This document shows, one piece after another, positions 16,700-25,602 of a stretch of DNA of 64,000 nt; position 1 is the stretch's first letter; the number at the start of each line of letters is the position of its first letter. The notes beneath the pieces are model-generated. The model made no database searches and was not told the DNA's origin. It saw nothing but the letters and a program-made list of their open reading frames with translations. The translations under genes and the position numbers were made by a program. Source of the DNA: Thermohalobaculum sp039027855 (GTDB lineage: Bacteria > Pseudomonadota > Alphaproteobacteria > Rhodobacterales > Rhodobacteraceae); contig JBCCJI010000008.1 in the NCBI GenBank assembly GCA_039027855.1, positions 62,001-126,000 of the forward strand. The letters are read 5' to 3'.

Positions 16700-17367
16700 C
16701 GCGCCAGCTGTACAAAGCCGCGCGGCCCTCCCGCCTCATCCGGGCCTGGGTCGCCGAGCAGTGTCAGGGACGCGATGGTGATGCCCCCATCCAGGGCAGG
16801 GCCAAATCGCGCCTCCAGCTCACGTCGCGTGGCCGCCGCGTGCTCGGGCGCGATCCGACCGGTCAGCGTGATGTGAAAGCGGAACGCCTCCATCACATGC
16901 GGATAGCCCCAGCGCTCGAACAGTGCGCGCTGATGCTGGGTCATGGCACCCATGTCGCGCCGTGCCCGTTCCGCGGCATTAAGCGGTGCGCGGAAGGGGT
17001 CGAACACCTCCACGACCTTGGCCGCCAACTGCTCCAGGGCGCGGCAGGGCGCCCCGGGCCGGATCGCGAAAAAGCCGAGAGCGTCGTCCAGCACTGGCCC
17101 TGGCAGCAGAACCGGGGCCTGCGCCCCGGCGAAATCGGCGATCGCGGCGTCGAGCGCCTCTACCTCCGTTCCGGTGGCCAGACGAAACGGCGCCTTCATC
17201 GTCGCATGCAGGCCATAACGCCAGGGGGCGGCGAGGCGCGGATCATCCGGCGCCTCGCCCGTTGCCGAGACCGGATCCCAGCCAAGCCACGCGGCGCCCT
17301 GCCGCGCCAACACGCTGTCGGGCTCGGGTGTCCAGTAGATCGCGTAGCGTCGGTAACCCTCGCGCAT
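16675..17367 (-). CDS. DUF1045 phosphonate-operon protein (2H phosphoesterase-like)
   Basis: A 230-residue member of the DUF1045 family often found in phosphonate clusters. The N-terminus (YRRYAIYWTPEPDSVLARQG), a first H-x-T motif (YGLHATMKAPF) and a second one (FRFHITLTGR) match the two-histidine phosphoesterase fold related to 2'-5' RNA ligases. A cyclic phosphate intermediate would be a reasonable substrate, but that is inference. The ATG at 17367 is chosen for its GGAGG at 6 bases. It converges on phnL and overlaps its end by 25 bases, and diverges from phnM. Confidence 0.88.
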   Translation of the reverse strand: MREGYRRYAIYWTPEPDSVLARQGAAWLGWDPVSATGEAPDDPRLAAPWRYGLHATMKAPFRLATGTEVEALDAAIADFAGAQAPVLLPGPVLDDALGFFAIRPGAPCRALEQLAAKVVEVFDPFRAPLNAAERARRDMGAMTQHQRALFERWGYPHVMEAFRFHITLTGRIAPEHAAATRRELEARFGPALDGGITIASLTLLGDPGPDEAGGPRGFVQLARHALTGAD

Positions 17368-17506
17368 GCGGCCTCCGCGCCGTGCCGTTGGACGGGGCCG
17401 AGCGCGCCGCAGCGCCACCGCCCTCACCGCAACGCTTGCAATTCGCCGCGCCGCCGGCAAGTCAGCACCACGATCCCGACCGCGATCTCCACCCCTCGGT
17501 AACCCC

Positions 17507-18724
17507 ATGCAGCCGACATCCCCAGCCCCAGGCGCCGCAGGCCCTTCGGCCGCCCCCCAGGCATCGATGCGCCCGGCGCCCGAGCGGACGCTCGCCAATG
17601 CCGAGATCGTGCTTGAGGAGACGGTGATGCGCGGCCGGGTCACCATCGCCGGCGGCACCATCGTCGATATCGTCGAGGGTGGCCATGTGCCCCCCGGCGC
17701 CGAGGATTGTGGCGGGCAGTTCCTGATGCCCGGGCTGATCGAGCTCCACACCGACAACCTCGAGCGGCATCTGATGCCCCGCCCCGGCGTCACATGGCCG
17801 GGTCAGGCGGCGGTGCTCGCGCATGATGGCGAGGTGACGGCGGCGGGTATCACCACCGTCTTCGACGCGGTGCGTTGTGGCTCGATGCGCCAGACCAGTT
17901 CGGGCGGCAAGGATTACGCACGGTATGCGCGCGGCATCGTCGACGACATCAAGACGCTTCGCCGTCTGGGGCTGACCCGCGCCGATCACCGTATTCACCT
18001 GCGCGCCGAGGTCTGTTCCGAGACGGTGGTCGAGGAACTGGCCGAGTTCGACGGCGAGGACGGCGTGGCGATCGTGTCGATCATGGATCATACGCCGGGT
18101 CAGCGGCAGTTCGCCGACATCGCCAAGTTTCGGCAGTACCATCAGGGTAAATACCGCATCAGCGACGCCGAGATGGACGCCCATATCGTCTTTACCCAGG
18201 GCCTCTACGAGCAATATGGCGCCGAGCATGAAACTGGGATCGTCGGTCATGCCCGCCGGCTCGGTGCGGTGCTGGCCAGTCACGACGATACAACACCCGC
18301 CCATGTCGCCCGCTCCGTCGCCCTTTCGGTCGACTTCGCCGAGTTCCCCACCACGCTACAGGCGGCCGAGGCCTACCGCGAACACGGTGTGCCGGTGATG
18401 ATGGGCGCGCCCAATGTGCTCCGCGGGGGCTCGCATTCGGGCAATGTTTCCGCGGGGCTCTTGGCCGAACGCGGGCTGCTCGATGTGTTGAGCTCGGATT
18501 ATGCGCCGTCGTCGCTGCTGATGGGGGTGATGCGTGTGGCCGAGATCACCGGCGATCTGCCGGGCGCGGTCAGGCTGGCCACGGCCGGGCCTGCCGTCGC
18601 CACGGGCCTGACCGACCGGGGCACGATCCGGGTTGGTCTGCGCGCCGATATGCTGCGGGTTCTCCGCCATGGTGAGACGGCGGCGATCAGCGGCGTCTGG
18701 GCCGAGGGTCGTCAGGTCGGCTAA
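17507..18724 (+). CDS. phnM: Alpha-D-ribose 1-methylphosphonate 5-triphosphate diphosphatase
   Basis: An amidohydrolase-fold enzyme, 405 residues from ATG 17507, which removes diphosphate to give the PhnJ substrate. Metal-ligand regions are LIELHTDNLERHLMPRPG, the middle SIMDHTPGQRQF, and LASHDDTTPAH, with LSSDYAPSSLL near the end. Family members usually begin near LANAEIVLEETV, so ATG 17567 may be the true start; the preceding 20 residues are Pro/Ala-rich. It is divergent from the DUF1045 gene. PhnN, the ribose bisphosphokinase, is not seen in the window. Confidence 0.95.
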   Translation: MQPTSPAPGAAGPSAAPQASMRPAPERTLANAEIVLEETVMRGRVTIAGGTIVDIVEGGHVPPGAEDCGGQFLMPGLIELHTDNLERHLMPRPGVTWPGQAAVLAHDGEVTAAGITTVFDAVRCGSMRQTSSGGKDYARYARGIVDDIKTLRRLGLTRADHRIHLRAEVCSETVVEELAEFDGEDGVAIVSIMDHTPGQRQFADIAKFRQYHQGKYRISDAEMDAHIVFTQGLYEQYGAEHETGIVGHARRLGAVLASHDDTTPAHVARSVALSVDFAEFPTTLQAAEAYREHGVPVMMGAPNVLRGGSHSGNVSAGLLAERGLLDVLSSDYAPSSLLMGVMRVAEITGDLPGAVRLATAGPAVATGLTDRGTIRVGLRADMLRVLRHGETAAISGVWAEGRQVG

Positions 18725-18746
18725 GCCGCCGCAACAAGGCCGCCCG

Positions 18747-19496
18747 TCAGGCCTGTGCGTCCCAGCGCGTGGCATTGCTGCGGATCGCGGCGACCCGGTC
18801 GGGCACCGCCGGGTGCGAGGACAGCCAGCTTACCCGCCCCGCCAGCGCCGCCCCGCCCGGCAGCAGGCGCGGCAGCTTCTCCAGCATCGTCGCCTGCGGC
18901 TCGGCGCCGAGCCCCGCGCGCAACATCAGGGCGGTCGCGTAGGCGTCCGCCTCAAACTCACCCTTTCGGCTCAGCGCGGCCGCGATGAATTGCAGCACGA
19001 ACTGTGCAAGCAGCGCGCCGAAGAACGGGATCACCCGCATGAGCGCCGCCACGATCGAGCTGTTGGCCAGCAACATGATTGGCGCGATCACCCGGCGCTG
19101 CGACAGGTGGCCGAGCGCCACGTGCCCCAGTTCATGCGCCACGACCGAGGCAAGCTCGGGCCCCGTGATGCGCCCCGCCCGGTATTGTTCCACCATGCCC
19201 GATGTCAGATAGACGCCACCGTCAGACGTCGCCATGCCGTTGACCATGGCCTGCTCCATGACCCGCACCTCCAGCCGGTCGATGCCTGCGGCGATGGCAA
19301 GCCGGTCGAACAGCCGGTCGAGCTGATCGCGCTTCAACGGCCGGGAGGCGCGTCTCAGCGCGCGGGCCATCATGTATTGCTGCCCGCCTGCGAAAAGGAA
19401 AGCACCGAGCAGCACGGCGACGACGATCAAGAGCTTGGCCATGCGCGTGATGTAGCGATCAAAGCGCCGCGCGTCATCCGCACGAGGCCAAGACAT
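18747..19496 (-). CDS. M48-family membrane zinc metalloprotease
   Basis: A 249-residue protein with an N-terminal membrane helix (AKLLIVVAVLLGAFLFAGG), the HExxH motif in VVAHELGHVALGHL, and the third ligand Glu in KGEFEADAYATAL, a gluzincin arrangement as in HtpX/Ste24 relatives. A second hydrophobic region (IPFFGALLAQFVLQFIAAAL) lies between the motifs. It probably degrades damaged membrane proteins. The gene converges on phnM with a 22-base gap. MAKLL, 18 residues in, is an alternative start. Confidence 0.9.
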   Translation of the reverse strand: MSWPRADDARRFDRYITRMAKLLIVVAVLLGAFLFAGGQQYMMARALRRASRPLKRDQLDRLFDRLAIAAGIDRLEVRVMEQAMVNGMATSDGGVYLTSGMVEQYRAGRITGPELASVVAHELGHVALGHLSQRRVIAPIMLLANSSIVAALMRVIPFFGALLAQFVLQFIAAALSRKGEFEADAYATALMLRAGLGAEPQATMLEKLPRLLPGGAALAGRVSWLSSHPAVPDRVAAIRSNATRWDAQA

Positions 19497-19641
19497 GCCG
19501 TCGCGCCGATCATGACGCGGGGCGACAGCGCGCCTGGGCGCGATCCTGCACCTGCGCGTCAGTGTCAGTTCTGCCGCTCCCCCCTAACCGCTGTCGCCGC
19601 AGGATCCATCTCAGCGTGTGAGCAGCGTGAGGGAGGATGTG

Positions 19642-20172
19642 ATGACACCGATGAAGAGCGCAGGGCCGGTGCCCATTGACCGCGCCACCGTGCCGGCACC
19701 GTCGGGTTTTGCCATCGGCCATGTGCATCTGCGCGTTGGCGATCTCGACCGGTCTGTCGCCTTCTACCGCGATGTCATTGGGCTCGATGTGCTGGCACGG
19801 CTCCCCTCGGGCGCGGCGTTCCTGGGCGCGGACGGTTATCATCACCACATCGGGCTCAACACCTGGGAGAGCGTCGGCGCCGGCCCGCCGCCACAGGGGC
19901 ATACGGGCCTCTATCACGTCGCCTTTCTCTACCCCGACCGCGCGGCCCTGGGTGCCGCGATCCGGCGGGTCAAGGCGGCGGGATACGGGCTGACGGGCGC
20001 TGCCGATCACGGCGTGTCCGAGGCGGTTTATGTCAACGATCCCGATGGCAATGGGATCGAGCTTTATCGCGACCGTCCGCGGCGCGAATGGCCGCTCCAT
20101 GCGGACGGCACGCTCTCGATGTCGAACAAACCGCTCGATGTCGCTTCGTTGGAGCAAGAGGGCGCCGACTGA
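19642..20172 (+). CDS. VOC-family extradiol dioxygenase-like protein
   Basis: A 176-residue glyoxalase-fold protein similar to CatE-type ring-cleaving dioxygenases. The segment GHVHLRVGDLDRSVAFYRDV carries the first metal histidine, LYHVAFLYPD the second, and DPDGNGIELYRDRP the glutamate. The substrate cannot be read from the sequence. The start ATG 19642 follows GAGGGAGG; an in-frame GTG at 19618 is less likely. It converges on the VWA gene, and the 126 bases between show no clear terminator. Confidence 0.83.
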   Translation: MTPMKSAGPVPIDRATVPAPSGFAIGHVHLRVGDLDRSVAFYRDVIGLDVLARLPSGAAFLGADGYHHHIGLNTWESVGAGPPPQGHTGLYHVAFLYPDRAALGAAIRRVKAAGYGLTGAADHGVSEAVYVNDPDGNGIELYRDRPRREWPLHADGTLSMSNKPLDVASLEQEGAD

Positions 20173-20298
20173 GGTCGGGGCAAGGCTCCGCTGAGGCGCT
20201 TTGACAGGCGACGTGACCTCAACGCGCCGGTGGCGGCGATACGGATGCTCTGGGGCCTCCGTCGTGCCTGCCGATCTGGAGCAGGCGGGAGCGCCAGC

Positions 20299-21492
20299 CT
20301 ACCGGCCCAGCGCCCGTGTCGCGGCCTCCAGCCCGGCCAGCGTCATGGGGTACATCCGGCCTTCCATCAGCTTGGAGAGGATCGCGGTGGATTGGGTATA
20401 GCGCCAGTGCTGCTCTGGGGTCGGATTGATCCAGGCCGCGCTCGGGAACCGCTGCAGAGCCCGGCGGACCCAAACCTCGCCCGCTTCGGCGTTGTAATGC
20501 TCGTTCGCCCCGCCGGGATAGAGGATCTCATAGGGGCTCATCGCGGCATCTCCGACAAAGACCAGTTTCCAGTCGGGCCCAAAGGTGTTGAGCAGATCGA
20601 GGGTCGGCTGCTGCTCGGTCCAACGCCGGCGATTGTCGGACCAGACCCCTTCGTAGAGGCAATTGTGAAAGTATCGGTATTCCAGATACTTGAACTCAGC
20701 CCGTGCGGCGGTGAACAGCTCCTCGACCACCTGCACATGGTCATCCATCGAGCCGCCGACATCGAACAGCATCAGCACCTTGACCGCGTTGTGCCGCTCG
20801 GGCCGCATCTTCACGTCGAGGTATCCCTGATGCGCGGTCGAGCGGATGGTTTCGTCGAGATCCAGCTCTTCATGCGCGCCCTCACGCGCCCAGCGCCGGA
20901 GCCGCCTCAGCGCGATCTTGATGGCCCGGGTGCCGAGTTCCGCATCGCCATCGAGGTTGCGGAACTCGCGCCGGTCCCAGACCTTCACGGCCTTGCGGTG
21001 GCGGCTGCGATCCTGCCCGATCCGCACGCCCTCGGGATTGTAGCCGTAGGCGCCAAAGGGCGAGGTGCCGGCGGTGCCGATCCATTTCGACCCGCCTTGG
21101 TGGCGATCCTGCTGCTCTTTCAAGCGCTCCGCCAGCGTCTCCATCAGCTTGTCGAAGCCGCCGAGGCTTTCGACGAGCGCTTTCTCTTCCGCGCTCAGCG
21201 TCTTCTCGGCCAGTTTTCGAAGCCATGCCTCAGGCAGGCCCGTCAGGTCCGGGCCATCCGCTGCACCACCGCCTGAGACCGCCTCCAGACCTTTGAAAAC
21301 CTGGGCGAAGACCCGATCAAAGCGGTCGATATGCCGCTCATCCTTGACCAGTGCCGAGCGGGCGAGGGTGTAGAAATCCTCGACGCTGTAATCGGCGATC
21401 CCCGCCTGCATCGCCTCGGTCAGGGTGAGCAGTTCGCGAAGCGACACGGGCACCCGCGCCGCGCGCAGGCCAAAAAAAAGGTTCATGAACAT
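20299..21492 (-). CDS. CoxE-like VWA-domain protein
   Basis: A 397-residue protein of the VWA/CoxE-like group that works with MoxR-type AAA ATPases as a chaperone pair for cofactor insertion or complex assembly. The VWA metal-site motif is LMLFDVGGSMDD, after an N-terminal helical region (VPVSLRELLTLTEAMQAG). Start ATG 21492 (MFMNLFFGLR) has AGGTG upstream; an in-frame GTG lies at 21501. Codons 5-7 form a run of eight T on the coding strand, a slippage-prone stretch. The partner MoxR gene is on the same strand, 3 kb upstream, with four genes between. Confidence 0.88.
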   Translation of the reverse strand: MFMNLFFGLRAARVPVSLRELLTLTEAMQAGIADYSVEDFYTLARSALVKDERHIDRFDRVFAQVFKGLEAVSGGGAADGPDLTGLPEAWLRKLAEKTLSAEEKALVESLGGFDKLMETLAERLKEQQDRHQGGSKWIGTAGTSPFGAYGYNPEGVRIGQDRSRHRKAVKVWDRREFRNLDGDAELGTRAIKIALRRLRRWAREGAHEELDLDETIRSTAHQGYLDVKMRPERHNAVKVLMLFDVGGSMDDHVQVVEELFTAARAEFKYLEYRYFHNCLYEGVWSDNRRRWTEQQPTLDLLNTFGPDWKLVFVGDAAMSPYEILYPGGANEHYNAEAGEVWVRRALQRFPSAAWINPTPEQHWRYTQSTAILSKLMEGRMYPMTLAGLEAATRALGR

Positions 21493-21650
21493 GCGCCACA
21501 CCTAACACGTGCGCGTCCGCAGGGCAGGGCGCATCGATCCAAGCGGAATCGCGGCTGGTCGCCGCGATGAGTTTTGCAGGGCAAGACCGTCCGGCTGCGG
21601 CGCATCAATCCGGTGAATGCGTGGCTGCGAAGATCTCAGAGCAGGCCCAC

Positions 21651-21821
21651 TCAGAAGCCTAGATTGACCGTGAGGATCGACAGCGTAAAGCCCAGCACGC
21701 CGAGCGGGATTGCGTGGGCAAAGCCCATCTGGATCTTGTCGCTCCGCTTGCCGCCCCGCTTTTCCGCGCGTTTCCAGCCGAGCCAGAAACCGAGGCCGAT
21801 GAAGATGAGGGCGAGGACCAT
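21651..21821 (-). CDS. Small two-helix membrane protein
   Basis: A 56-residue protein with one hydrophobic segment at each end (VLALIFIGLGFWLGW and IPLGVLGFTLSILTVNLGF) and a basic loop (KRAEKRGGKRSDK) between, predicting a hairpin with the charged loop in the cytoplasm. GGAG sits 7 bases before the ATG. No family is recognised. It lies between the DUF2927 lipoprotein gene and the VWA gene on the same strand, so it may share their transcript. Confidence 0.65.
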   Translation of the reverse strand: MVLALIFIGLGFWLGWKRAEKRGGKRSDKIQMGFAHAIPLGVLGFTLSILTVNLGF

Positions 21822-21854
21822 GCGTGGCTCCGGTCGAGGTGAGCATCCGACGCG

Positions 21855-23117
21855 TCAGGTGCCATTCTCGATCACGATGCGCAACATGGCGACCAGTTGC
21901 TTCATCTCGGGGCTGACCGGAATGCCATAGGCCTCGAGCACCTCGGTGGTGCCATCCAACGCCTCGAGCGTCTCCACCGGTCGCTGTTGGGTCGAGAAGG
22001 CCAGCGCCCGGTGCACGTCGATATTCGCAAACCTAAGCGGCGTGGCGATGCCGGAACGACGACAGGCCTGCTCGGCCCGGTCAAGGAGGTCGAGCGCGCC
22101 CGGGTCTTCCTCGCGCGTCGCGATGATGGCCAGCGTGTCGCGGAGCGCGCAGTGCAGCGCATTGTGCCGCGTATCGGTCGAGGTGATCAGCCGCTCCAGC
22201 GTCTGGCGCGGTACCCGCCCCCCATTGCCCCGGGCCGTTCCTTCGAAGAAACGGCGCACCCGGCTGATCACCGGCGGTGGCGCAAGGCCTAGCGGTCGCG
22301 CAGCAGCACCCTCGCCATCGGGGTTGAGATCGGCCAGCGCGACGCGGGCAGCGGTACGGGTTGCCTGTCTGTTGCCGAGTGTCGGTTTCGGTAGGGCATA
22401 GAGCGTGCGGAGCATCAGCATATCAAGCGCGGTCGGCACGATATGCAGGCCCTCATCGGTGAAGATGCTCGGCAGCAGATCGAAGATATCGTTGTAAAGC
22501 CCCGTGGACTGGACAATTTCTTCGAAGAAACAGGCGCTTCGCCGCGGTTCTCTTACACCCTCCGGCACATAGACGGTGGCGATCTGGCGTTCCTGCCAGG
22601 TGGCCAGTTGCTCGTCGAAGTCGATCCGCCGGCGTTGGCGTTCCAGATCGATCGGCGGCCCCGGCAGCACAAAACAGCCGACGGTCGGTGCCGCCTGCGC
22701 TAGCCACACCGGCGAGACCGTCGTGACCGCGATGACCGAGCCGCCAAGCGTCCCAGGCGCCTCGGCCGATCTTTCCGGGGCATAGGCGATATCGATCCCG
22801 GCATGACGCGCCGTCCAGTCGACAACGGCTTGCAGCGCCGCCTCTGTCTCGGCGTCAAAGCGGACATCCGGCACCACGCGTACCGGCTCCTCCAGCCGAG
22901 GGACGCTGGTCAGACGATCCCCGCTTTCCAGCTGGAAGGTCAGGCGCACCAAGAGATCGGCGAGATCGTCGTTGCGAAATGCGGTGCTGCCTTGAGGCTC
23001 GACCCTTTCGAGGGGTGGCGGTGGCAGCGAGGGCCCCTGGGGCCGCGTCGCGCTGGGCGAGGCTGCGCAGGCCGTGAGCGCGAGACTGGCGAGCGCCAAC
23101 AGGAGGTGCGGTTTCAA
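21855..23117 (-). CDS. DUF2927 lipoprotein
   Basis: A 420-residue predicted lipoprotein: signal peptide with lipobox LTAC (mature Cys at about residue 17), then a Pro-rich linker, then the DUF2927 core beginning STAFRNDDLADLLVRLTFQL. Seven or so cysteines, including CFVLPG and CFFEEIVQSTG, may form disulfides in the periplasm. The C-terminal 90 residues are helical. The function of DUF2927 proteins is unknown. The gene follows the GNAT gene by 15 bases and precedes the 56-residue membrane protein. Confidence 0.88.
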   Translation of the reverse strand: MKPHLLLALASLALTACAASPSATRPQGPSLPPPPLERVEPQGSTAFRNDDLADLLVRLTFQLESGDRLTSVPRLEEPVRVVPDVRFDAETEAALQAVVDWTARHAGIDIAYAPERSAEAPGTLGGSVIAVTTVSPVWLAQAAPTVGCFVLPGPPIDLERQRRRIDFDEQLATWQERQIATVYVPEGVREPRRSACFFEEIVQSTGLYNDIFDLLPSIFTDEGLHIVPTALDMLMLRTLYALPKPTLGNRQATRTAARVALADLNPDGEGAAARPLGLAPPPVISRVRRFFEGTARGNGGRVPRQTLERLITSTDTRHNALHCALRDTLAIIATREEDPGALDLLDRAEQACRRSGIATPLRFANIDVHRALAFSTQQRPVETLEALDGTTEVLEAYGIPVSPEMKQLVAMLRIVIENGT

Positions 23118-23132
23118 CTCTCTGCGATGCCC

Positions 23133-23576
23133 CTAGCGCTGATACTTCATGAAATCGGTCGGCGTGGCGATACGGTCGTAAAGCTGACGCGCCGTGGCAT
23201 TGCCCTCCTGCGTCAACCAGTAGACCGTCGGGCAGCCGGCAGCGTCTCCTGCGGCATAAACCGCCTCGATCAGGGCGCGTCCGGCCCCGGTGCCGCGCGC
23301 GTCTGGCACGACATAGAGATCCTGCAGATAGATCACGTCCTCGACCCGCCAGCCATGACGGTGGACGAGGTAGTGGGTCAGACCGATGAGGGCGCCGTCC
23401 TTCTCGGCCACAAAGGCCGAGAAATCGCGCGGGTCATCGCCGAGCAGCCGGGCGAAATAGGTCTCGTAGACTGCATCGATGACCGAGGTGCCGTAAAAGG
23501 CGAGGTAGGCTTCCCACAACACCGCCCAAGCGGCGCGATCGTCGTGGTGCAGCGGACGGATGATGAGACCGCTCAT
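23133..23576 (-). CDS. GNAT-family N-acetyltransferase
   Basis: A 147-residue acetyltransferase. The acetyl-CoA motif A is LYVVPDARGTGAGRALIEAV (RxxGxG/A), preceded by LIGLTHYLVHRHGWRVED and followed by WLTQEGNATARQLYDRIA. It resembles diamine or amino-acid N-acetyltransferases. Start ATG 23576 overlaps the stop of the upstream hydrolase-like gene by 4 bases. The long frame stays open upstream but that part is another gene read out of frame. Confidence 0.9.
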   Translation of the reverse strand: MSGLIIRPLHHDDRAAWAVLWEAYLAFYGTSVIDAVYETYFARLLGDDPRDFSAFVAEKDGALIGLTHYLVHRHGWRVEDVIYLQDLYVVPDARGTGAGRALIEAVYAAGDAAGCPTVYWLTQEGNATARQLYDRIATPTDFMKYQR

Positions 23577-24475
23577 CGCGTCGATCCGCCGAGGCCGTCC
23601 AGGACGCGCCGCAGGCTGAGATAGCCCGGGATCGCCGGGTTCATGTGGTGGCCGACCATGGGCAGGATGTCGTGCGCCACCTCGCTCTCGGCATTCAGCG
23701 CGGCCAGCGGGTCCAGGGCCCCGCGCACCTGATGGAGCCAACGCACACCGACCGGAAAGGCCGTGGGCGCTGCCAGCGTGACGATCTGCGCATCGGCGGC
23801 GCGGGCGCCGCGACGTTCGCGCATCACCCGCGCCAGCGCGGCGCTGAGCGTGAGCGCCCCTTGCGCATGGGCGACCAGCAGATCGACGCGCCGTGACTGA
23901 TCGCCGAGGATCGTGACCAGAGCCGCGATGGCGGGCGCGGTCAGGACGTCATCCCTCAGCCTCACGCGCCGGCCGGGCATGCGCTGGCCCGCCGCCTGTG
24001 CAACCGTCTGCCGGGCAAGCGTACCAAGCGCCGTGCGCAGCCGAGCCATGGGCGCAAAGAGCACGGCACCGCCAAGCGCTTCGGCCACGGCGTCTTGCCG
24101 GCCATACCCCGGCACGACGGCCGCCGTCGGATGCCCCGTGGCGTCGGCGACATGCCGGGCGAGCGCTGCGGCGGCCAGCTCGGACCCGCCCCCGCCCGGC
24201 ACGGCGAACTGCGTGACAGCGCCATGGGCGGCATCAAGGAAAGCGCGCGCATCGGCAAAGACCCGGACGCCGGGCGCCTCCTCTCGCCCGGGTTTGGCGA
24301 GCACGACCGCCCCCGGCGTGCCCGTGCCCGGCGCCAGCAGGCCCCGTTCCACCGCGGTCAGTCCAGCGATGCCGTAGAGCGTGGCGTCAAGCGCGCTGTT
24401 GCGCAGACCGGCCATGGTTTCGACCGGGCCGGGGAGGGTACTGCTGCGCGAGGGCAGGGTGATGTCGTCAGCCAT
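23573..24475 (-). CDS. Alpha/beta-hydrolase-like protein lacking the nucleophile
   Basis: A 300-residue Ala-rich protein that reads like a lipase/hydrolase fold. At the position of the nucleophile elbow (usual GHSxG) it has LLVAHAQGALTLSAAL, with Ala instead of Ser. There is a Gly-rich strand turn (AVPGGGGSELAAAALARHV), VVPGYGRQDAVAEALGG and, near the end, MVGHHMNPAIPGYLSLR. If the fold assignment is right, it is a pseudoenzyme or uses a different residue. It is coupled to the GNAT gene by ATGA. I do not know the family with certainty. Confidence 0.65.
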   Translation of the reverse strand: MADDITLPSRSSTLPGPVETMAGLRNSALDATLYGIAGLTAVERGLLAPGTGTPGAVVLAKPGREEAPGVRVFADARAFLDAAHGAVTQFAVPGGGGSELAAAALARHVADATGHPTAAVVPGYGRQDAVAEALGGAVLFAPMARLRTALGTLARQTVAQAAGQRMPGRRVRLRDDVLTAPAIAALVTILGDQSRRVDLLVAHAQGALTLSAALARVMRERRGARAADAQIVTLAAPTAFPVGVRWLHQVRGALDPLAALNAESEVAHDILPMVGHHMNPAIPGYLSLRRVLDGLGGSTR

Positions 24476-24572
24476 GGCCTAGCAGTACCTGAAGGATGCG
24501 GGACGGCCTAGCGACATTGCACCCGCGATATGGGCACCGTCGATCACTGCGTGGCCCCGACAGTCAGCGCCG

Positions 24573-25415
24573 CTACCGCCCCTCACGGCGCGCCATGAAG
24601 GCAAGACGCTCGAACAGATGGACATCCTGCTCGTTCTTGAGCAGGGCGCCATGAAGCGGCGGCAGCGCCTTCTTCGCGTCGGTGCGCAGCGTCTCCGGGC
24701 TCACGTCATCGGCCACCAGAAGGCGCAGCCAGTCCAGCATTTCGCTGGTGGATGGTTTTTTCTTCAGGCCCGGGACCTCGCGGATCTCGAAGAAACGGGT
24801 TAGCGCGGCGCGGAGTAGCGTCGGCTTGATGCCGGGGAAGTGCACCTCGACAATCGCGGAGAGCGTCTCGGCATCGGGGAAGGCGATGTAGTGAAAGAAG
24901 CAGCGGCGCAGGAACGCATCGGGCAGTTCCTTCTCGTTGTTGGAGGTGATGATGACGATGGGCCGGTGGCGCGCGGCGATGGTCTCGCCCGTCTCGTAGA
25001 CGTGAAATGCCATGCGATCGAGCTCCTGCAGGAGGTCGTTCGGAAACTCGATATCGGCCTTGTCGATCTCGTCGATCAGCAGCACGGCGCGGTCTTCGGC
25101 GGTGAACGCCTCCCACAGCTTTCCCGGGCGGATGTAATTTGCGATGTCGCGCACCCGCCCGTCACCCAGCTGGCTGTCACGCAGCCGGCTGACCGCGTCG
25201 TACTCGTACAGCCCCTGCTGCGCGCGCGTCGTTGATTTGACGTTCCACTCCAGCAGGTTGAGATCAAGACTTGAGGCGATCTGGCGCGCAAGTTCGGTCT
25301 TGCCGGTGCCGGGCTCTCCCTTGACGAGCAGCGGGCGCTCGAGCGTGATCGCTGCATTCACGGCGACAGTCAGATCGCCGGTCGCCACATAGTCCTGGGT
25401 GCTGTCGAAACGCAT
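24573..25415 (-). CDS. MoxR-family AAA+ ATPase
   Basis: A 280-residue AAA+ protein. Walker A is GEPGTGKTELARQIA, Walker B is VLLIDEIDKADIEFP, sensor 1 is IITSNNEKELPDAF, and the arginine finger region is LRRCFFHYIAFPD. Partners are VWA proteins such as the CoxE-like one encoded downstream at 20299-21492. Start ATG 25415 (MRFDSTQDYVATGDL) is the usual family start; MAERH at 25433 is possible. It diverges from dksA, with about 190 bases between. Confidence 0.93.
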   Translation of the reverse strand: MRFDSTQDYVATGDLTVAVNAAITLERPLLVKGEPGTGKTELARQIASSLDLNLLEWNVKSTTRAQQGLYEYDAVSRLRDSQLGDGRVRDIANYIRPGKLWEAFTAEDRAVLLIDEIDKADIEFPNDLLQELDRMAFHVYETGETIAARHRPIVIITSNNEKELPDAFLRRCFFHYIAFPDAETLSAIVEVHFPGIKPTLLRAALTRFFEIREVPGLKKKPSTSEMLDWLRLLVADDVSPETLRTDAKKALPPLHGALLKNEQDVHLFERLAFMARREGR

Positions 25416-25514
25416 CCTGTGCCTTTCAGCCACGAAGCTTCGTCATGCCATGGCCTGCACGAAATTTGCGAAGCAGGCGAGGGGGGTAGGCTGGAATTGC
25501 TGCAGTTTTAACCC

Positions 25515-25543
25515 GTGACAACCGGCTGACGTGCCGCTATAGG
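25515..25543 (+). promoter_or_regulatory. Sigma-70-type promoter for dksA (predicted)
   Basis: GTGACA (25515-25520) and TATAGG (25538-25543) are separated by exactly 17 bases and lie 60 bases before the dksA start. Each hexamer matches the consensus at four or five of six positions. This is a visual match only. Confidence 0.45.
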
Positions 25544-25602
25544 GAACGCCATTCCAAGAGCTGTTGCGAAACGCAACCTACCGCCTGAGGGAGCCAAACG
25601 GG

